From assembly GCA_964614515.1 (NCBI GenBank), contig CAZTPJ010000013.1:1-64000 (forward strand): a stretch of DNA of 64,000 nucleotides. The letters are read 5' to 3'. The DNA comes from CAZTPJ01 sp964614515. Lineage in GTDB: Bacteria; Planctomycetota; Phycisphaerae; Phycisphaerales; UBA1924. Below are positions 61,667 to 64,000 of the stretch, piece after piece (within the stretch, counting starts at the first letter, position 1; the number at the start of each line of letters is the position of its first letter). The notes below the pieces were generated by a model, which did no database searches, was not told the origin of the DNA, and was given only the letters and a program-made list of their open reading frames with translations. The position numbers and the translations under genes were made by a program.

Positions 61667-62308
61667 ATGGCCCCACCTCCTCGCGTGCTCATCATCGACG
61701 ACGGCGGACTCGCGGCCCTGGCCGCGTGCATCGCCGCCCGCATCGATCATCAGCGTCACGAACCGCTGCCCAGCGAACACGGCCCGGTCGTGTGGTCGCC
61801 GGGCGGAAACGGACCCGAGGCGCACCGTCGTCGCGATGCGGCCGCAGCGCACGCGGCGCATTGCGATCTGCACTTCCTCGACTCCGCCGATGATGCGCTG
61901 CGCGATGCCACGGATGACACGCAATTGCTGCTCGATGCCGCCGAACAGGCCGTGGGCATGGGCATCGCGCGGGTCATCTGGCCTGTACATCGCCTTGGGG
62001 GCGCCGATGCGCCCGCGCTGGATGATGCGGCCAAGGCCGTGGACCGCGCGCTGCTCGTCACGCGGCTGATCGCCCTCGACGCCGACGTACACAACCTTCC
62101 GAACTTCATCATCGAGACGCCTTACGCCGACCTCACCGACAAGCAACTCGCCGAACTCGCGGCCGACCTCGATGCACCCGCGCACCTGTGCTGGTGGCAC
62201 AGTTCGCCGGCCGCATCGTCCACGCTCGCCGAACTCGCGGCCACCGAACGCACGCGCTGGACACGCGTGCTCTCCGACGCCGGCGTCGCGCTGCCGCCGA
62301 CGCCGTAA
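61667..62308 (+). CDS. QueC/ExsB-like protein with degenerate PP-loop
   Basis: A 213-residue protein. VLIIDDGGLAALAACIAARI takes the place of the PP-loop start, which in active QueC reads SGGxDS; here the Ser, Asp and Ser are lost. The C-terminal FIIETPYADLTDKQLAELAA followed by DLDAPAHLCWWHS copies the QueC pattern F-x-x-P-L-x-L-T-K-x-E-I-V-x-L-A-x-x-L-G-x-P, but the zinc-binding Cys cluster of QueC is missing. It is probably a catalytically dead or repurposed relative of 7-cyano-7-deazaguanine synthase. It follows dxr after 35 bp on the same strand. Confidence 0.6.
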   Translation: MAPPPRVLIIDDGGLAALAACIAARIDHQRHEPLPSEHGPVVWSPGGNGPEAHRRRDAAAAHAAHCDLHFLDSADDALRDATDDTQLLLDAAEQAVGMGIARVIWPVHRLGGADAPALDDAAKAVDRALLVTRLIALDADVHNLPNFIIETPYADLTDKQLAELAADLDAPAHLCWWHSSPAASSTLAELAATERTRWTRVLSDAGVALPPTP

Positions 62309-62475
62309 GAAGCCCGACCGTCAAAGGTCACACAGCGCGTGGCAAGGGCAAGCCTTCAGGCTTGCCCGTGCTTGGACTGTCCACGGCTTGCCATCGCAGG
62401 AAACATCGAAGTCGCCTACGGCGACTTCGATGGCACGCCAATTAAGAAGACCGACCGTGAGGGAGGGCTTGGAAG
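62307..62475. repeat. Palindromic repeat cluster between QueC-like gene and sigma gene
   Basis: The 334-bp gap has, in order: aagaagcccgaccgt (62309-62322, family C), gggcaagccttcaggcttgc with ccgtgc (about 62346-62370), catcgaagtcgcctacggcg with acttcgatggcacg (62404-62438), and aagaccgaccgtgagggagg with gcttgga (about 62447-62473, family C). Nothing coding is seen. The terminator of the sigma gene is at its far end. Confidence 0.7.
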
Positions 62476-62575
62476 CGGCGTGCGGCGCTTGAGTCATGCC
62501 ACTCACCTGCGGCACTTGTGCGAACGCCGGTTGTGACGCCGTGAATCTCCGCTCATCTCGCGAACATACTTCCCC

Positions 62576-62607
62576 CAAAGGAAAAGCCCGCCTCGGAGAG
62601 GCGGGCT
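62576..62607 (-). terminator. Rho-independent terminator of the sigma factor gene
   Basis: Read on the minus strand, AGCCCGCCTC-TCC-GAGGCGGGCT (62607-62585) is a perfect 10-bp GC-rich stem followed by TTTTCCTTTGGGGG. It lies 36 bases after the stop codon of the sigma gene and is the clearest intrinsic terminator in the window. Confidence 0.88.
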
Positions 62608-62642
62608 ACTCAGGTGTCTCGTGCTTGCACGCGAGGCGTGGG

Positions 62643-63722
62643 TCAGTTCATCTGCGCCACTTCCGCCACGGTTTCATCCGGCGGCGGTTCTTCGACGTGG
62701 ATGGTGCCGAGGAAGTTGGACTCCAGTTTGGCGCGGATCTTTTCCATCGCCTTGTTCTGGATCTGTCGCACACGTTCCTTGGTGACGCCGATGATCTGGC
62801 CAACCTGTTCGAGGGTCATGGGGCGCTCGTTCTCGCCGCTTTCGAGGCCGAAGCGGTGTTCGATCACCGTGCGTTCCACGTCGGTCAGGTCGGCGCGGTT
62901 TTCGATGACGATGCGTTTGACCTCGTCGGCCGCGTCTCGCTCGAAATCGGCGCGTTTGACCTCGAGGAAGTTGGACCGTTCCAACTTGGGGTCGAAGTCG
63001 GTGGGGAAGCGCTGGCGATACTTGCTGAGCTTCATGCCCTGACGGCTGAAGGCCTTGAGGATCGCCCGGCAGGCGTAGGTGCTGAACTTGTAGCCACGTC
63101 CGGCGTCGAACTTGTCCACCGCGCGCAGCAGAGCCATGTTGCCTTCGCTGACGAGGTCGGCGAAGTCAACTTCGCTCATGCGCGTTCGCTTGGCCATCGC
63201 CAGGACCAGCGCGAGGTTGGTCTCGGCGATCTGTTCGCGAATGCGTTCGCTCTTGCGATACCAGCGGAGAATCTCGTCGGCCTGATCGCGCGTGGGCTTG
63301 CGCGAGGGGCTGGCCCACACATCCTGCTGGAGTTTCCAGACGCGATACCGCGCGTAGTTGAACTGGTGGAAGAGGACTTTCTCTTCCGCGCCGGTGAGGA
63401 TCACCTGCTGCGTGCTCTTGACGGTGCGCGTGCGCGAGGATGACAAGTCGTCCATGACGGGGTGATACCACGTTGTGTCCGGCTTGGCGATCTCGGGGGC
63501 GTTGTCATAGATCTTCGGCTCCGCGTCGCTCTCATAGAACGCGGGGCTGTCGATGAAGTCCTGCTCCTGCGACATGATCTGGTTCAGGAGTTTCTCGTCT
63601 TCCGTGCTCAGCGCGCGGCGGACCGGCGATGTCCCCCGATCACCCGCATCCACCACGGACACGCGATGACGACGGCGCACCTGCTCCATGGGCGTGGGCG
63701 TTCGTCGAGTCAGTCGGCTCAT
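62643..63722 (-). CDS. RNA polymerase sigma-70 factor (primary-like, divergent region 2.4)
   Basis: A 359-residue sigma factor. Region 1.2-like helices precede region 2 (LALVLAMAKRTRMSEVDFAD, LVSEGNMALLRAVDKFDAGR, GYKFSTYACRAILKAFSRQG), region 3, and a complete region 4 (LTDVERTVIEHRFGLESGEN, TLEQVGQIIGVTKERVRQIQ). In housekeeping factors region 2.4 reads FSTYATWWIRQAI; here CRAILKAF replaces the aromatic/Arg-Gln residues that melt and read the -10 element, so promoter choice should differ. ATG 63722 has gaggaa seven bases upstream and is followed downstream by a strong terminator, so the gene is monocistronic. A longer start at 63788 is possible. Confidence 0.9.
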   Translation of the reverse strand: MSRLTRRTPTPMEQVRRRHRVSVVDAGDRGTSPVRRALSTEDEKLLNQIMSQEQDFIDSPAFYESDAEPKIYDNAPEIAKPDTTWYHPVMDDLSSSRTRTVKSTQQVILTGAEEKVLFHQFNYARYRVWKLQQDVWASPSRKPTRDQADEILRWYRKSERIREQIAETNLALVLAMAKRTRMSEVDFADLVSEGNMALLRAVDKFDAGRGYKFSTYACRAILKAFSRQGMKLSKYRQRFPTDFDPKLERSNFLEVKRADFERDAADEVKRIVIENRADLTDVERTVIEHRFGLESGENERPMTLEQVGQIIGVTKERVRQIQNKAMEKIRAKLESNFLGTIHVEEPPPDETVAEVAQMN

Positions 63723-63946
63723 CAGCGGTTCCTCAGTCCTTTGTGGTTGCCGGCGAGCCTGAGACTGGCCGGGGTTTTCTGTCACCATGTGTCACTCAGT
63801 GTCGTTCGTCTTCAGGTCTTGTTCCGATTCCGTTGCCCGTCCATCCGGGCCGCACCAACTCCGCCGATGCCTCAGCCCCCAGGCCGATCATCCGCTCGTG
63901 CCCGATCCAACACACTCTCTCACACCCCCACCCATAAACCCGTCGC

Positions 63947-64000
63947 ATGAACCTGGACGCTGAATCGCCCAATAACCAACGCGCGGGCCTTCATTCCTGC
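63947..64000 (+). CDS. Possible start of a gene running off the window
   Basis: ATG 63947 opens a frame (NLDAESPNNQRAGLHSC) that is still open at the window end, 18 codons later. It is divergent from the sigma gene. There is no obvious ribosome binding site (ccgtcgc precedes). It may be a real start or chance; the 224 bases before it show no other gene. Confidence 0.2.
   Translation, partial: MNLDAESPNNQRAGLHSC

Overview
The window is GC-rich (roughly two thirds G+C by eye), densely coded on both strands, and looks like part of a Planctomycetota chromosome, most likely Phycisphaerae-like. That assignment is inference. It rests on a Gram-negative envelope set (bamA, kdsB, secA/secG, lepB), an unusually long SecA, a free-standing TSCPD domain, repeated small membrane proteins with a CxxC...CxxC zinc ribbon, a primary-type sigma factor with a divergent region 2.4, and many short palindromic repeats that also lie in frame inside genes. 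A 10-base N gap at 11953-11962 shows this is a draft or metagenome assembly.

Layout. 1-9.5 kb: a repeat cluster, TSCPD protein, secA, a DUF2238-type membrane protein, a serine beta-lactamase-family hydrolase and SpoVR. 9.5-12 kb: four tandem zinc-ribbon membrane proteins (one operon) and a DciA-like DUF721 protein. 12-17 kb: an orphan ABC ATPase, an asparagine synthetase and envelope proteins. 17.2-23.2 kb: a manganese/zinc uptake locus (mntR-like regulator, beta-barrel protein, TroA-type binding protein, ATPase, and two permeases that each carry a C-terminal DtxR-like domain). 23.4-28.7 kb: thyX, a TPR-metalloprotease-PDZ protein, purN, thioesterase, lepB and an acetyltransferase. 28.7-31.2 kb: a retron-type reverse transcriptase with a structured leader, downstream of a YggU-family gene and a DNA methyltransferase. 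31.2-38.2 kb: two copies of a 118-bp inverted-repeat element, rplU, a ParDE-type toxin-antitoxin pair, an S9 peptidase and a nucleotidyltransferase-like protein. 38.2-49 kb: kdsB, a glutamine amidotransferase, bamA, a Nudix hydrolase, secG, yicC, a phosphotransferase and a PDZ protein. 49-55 kb: carB with in-frame repeat insertions, a zeta-toxin-like kinase pair, a DNA glycosylase and a class-I amidotransferase. 56-60 kb: an AAA ATPase/TOPRIM-like pair that looks like a defence module, then a NatAB-type ABC exporter whose ATPase carries a composite repeat insertion. 60-64 kb: dxr, a QueC-like protein without its PP-loop, and a sigma-70 factor with a clear terminator.

The best candidate for an undescribed system is the retron locus. 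The reverse transcriptase has both retron hallmarks (NAxxH and VTG) and is preceded by about 130 nt that folds into consecutive hairpins, bracketed by an 8-nt complementary pair. No standard retron effector was recognised next to it; a DNA methyltransferase lies upstream on the same strand. Other standouts are the palindromic repeats written in frame into carB, the NatA-like ATPase and a glycosylase, the 118-bp element with 11-bp terminal inverted repeats, and many G/C homopolymers of about 9 bases inside genes.
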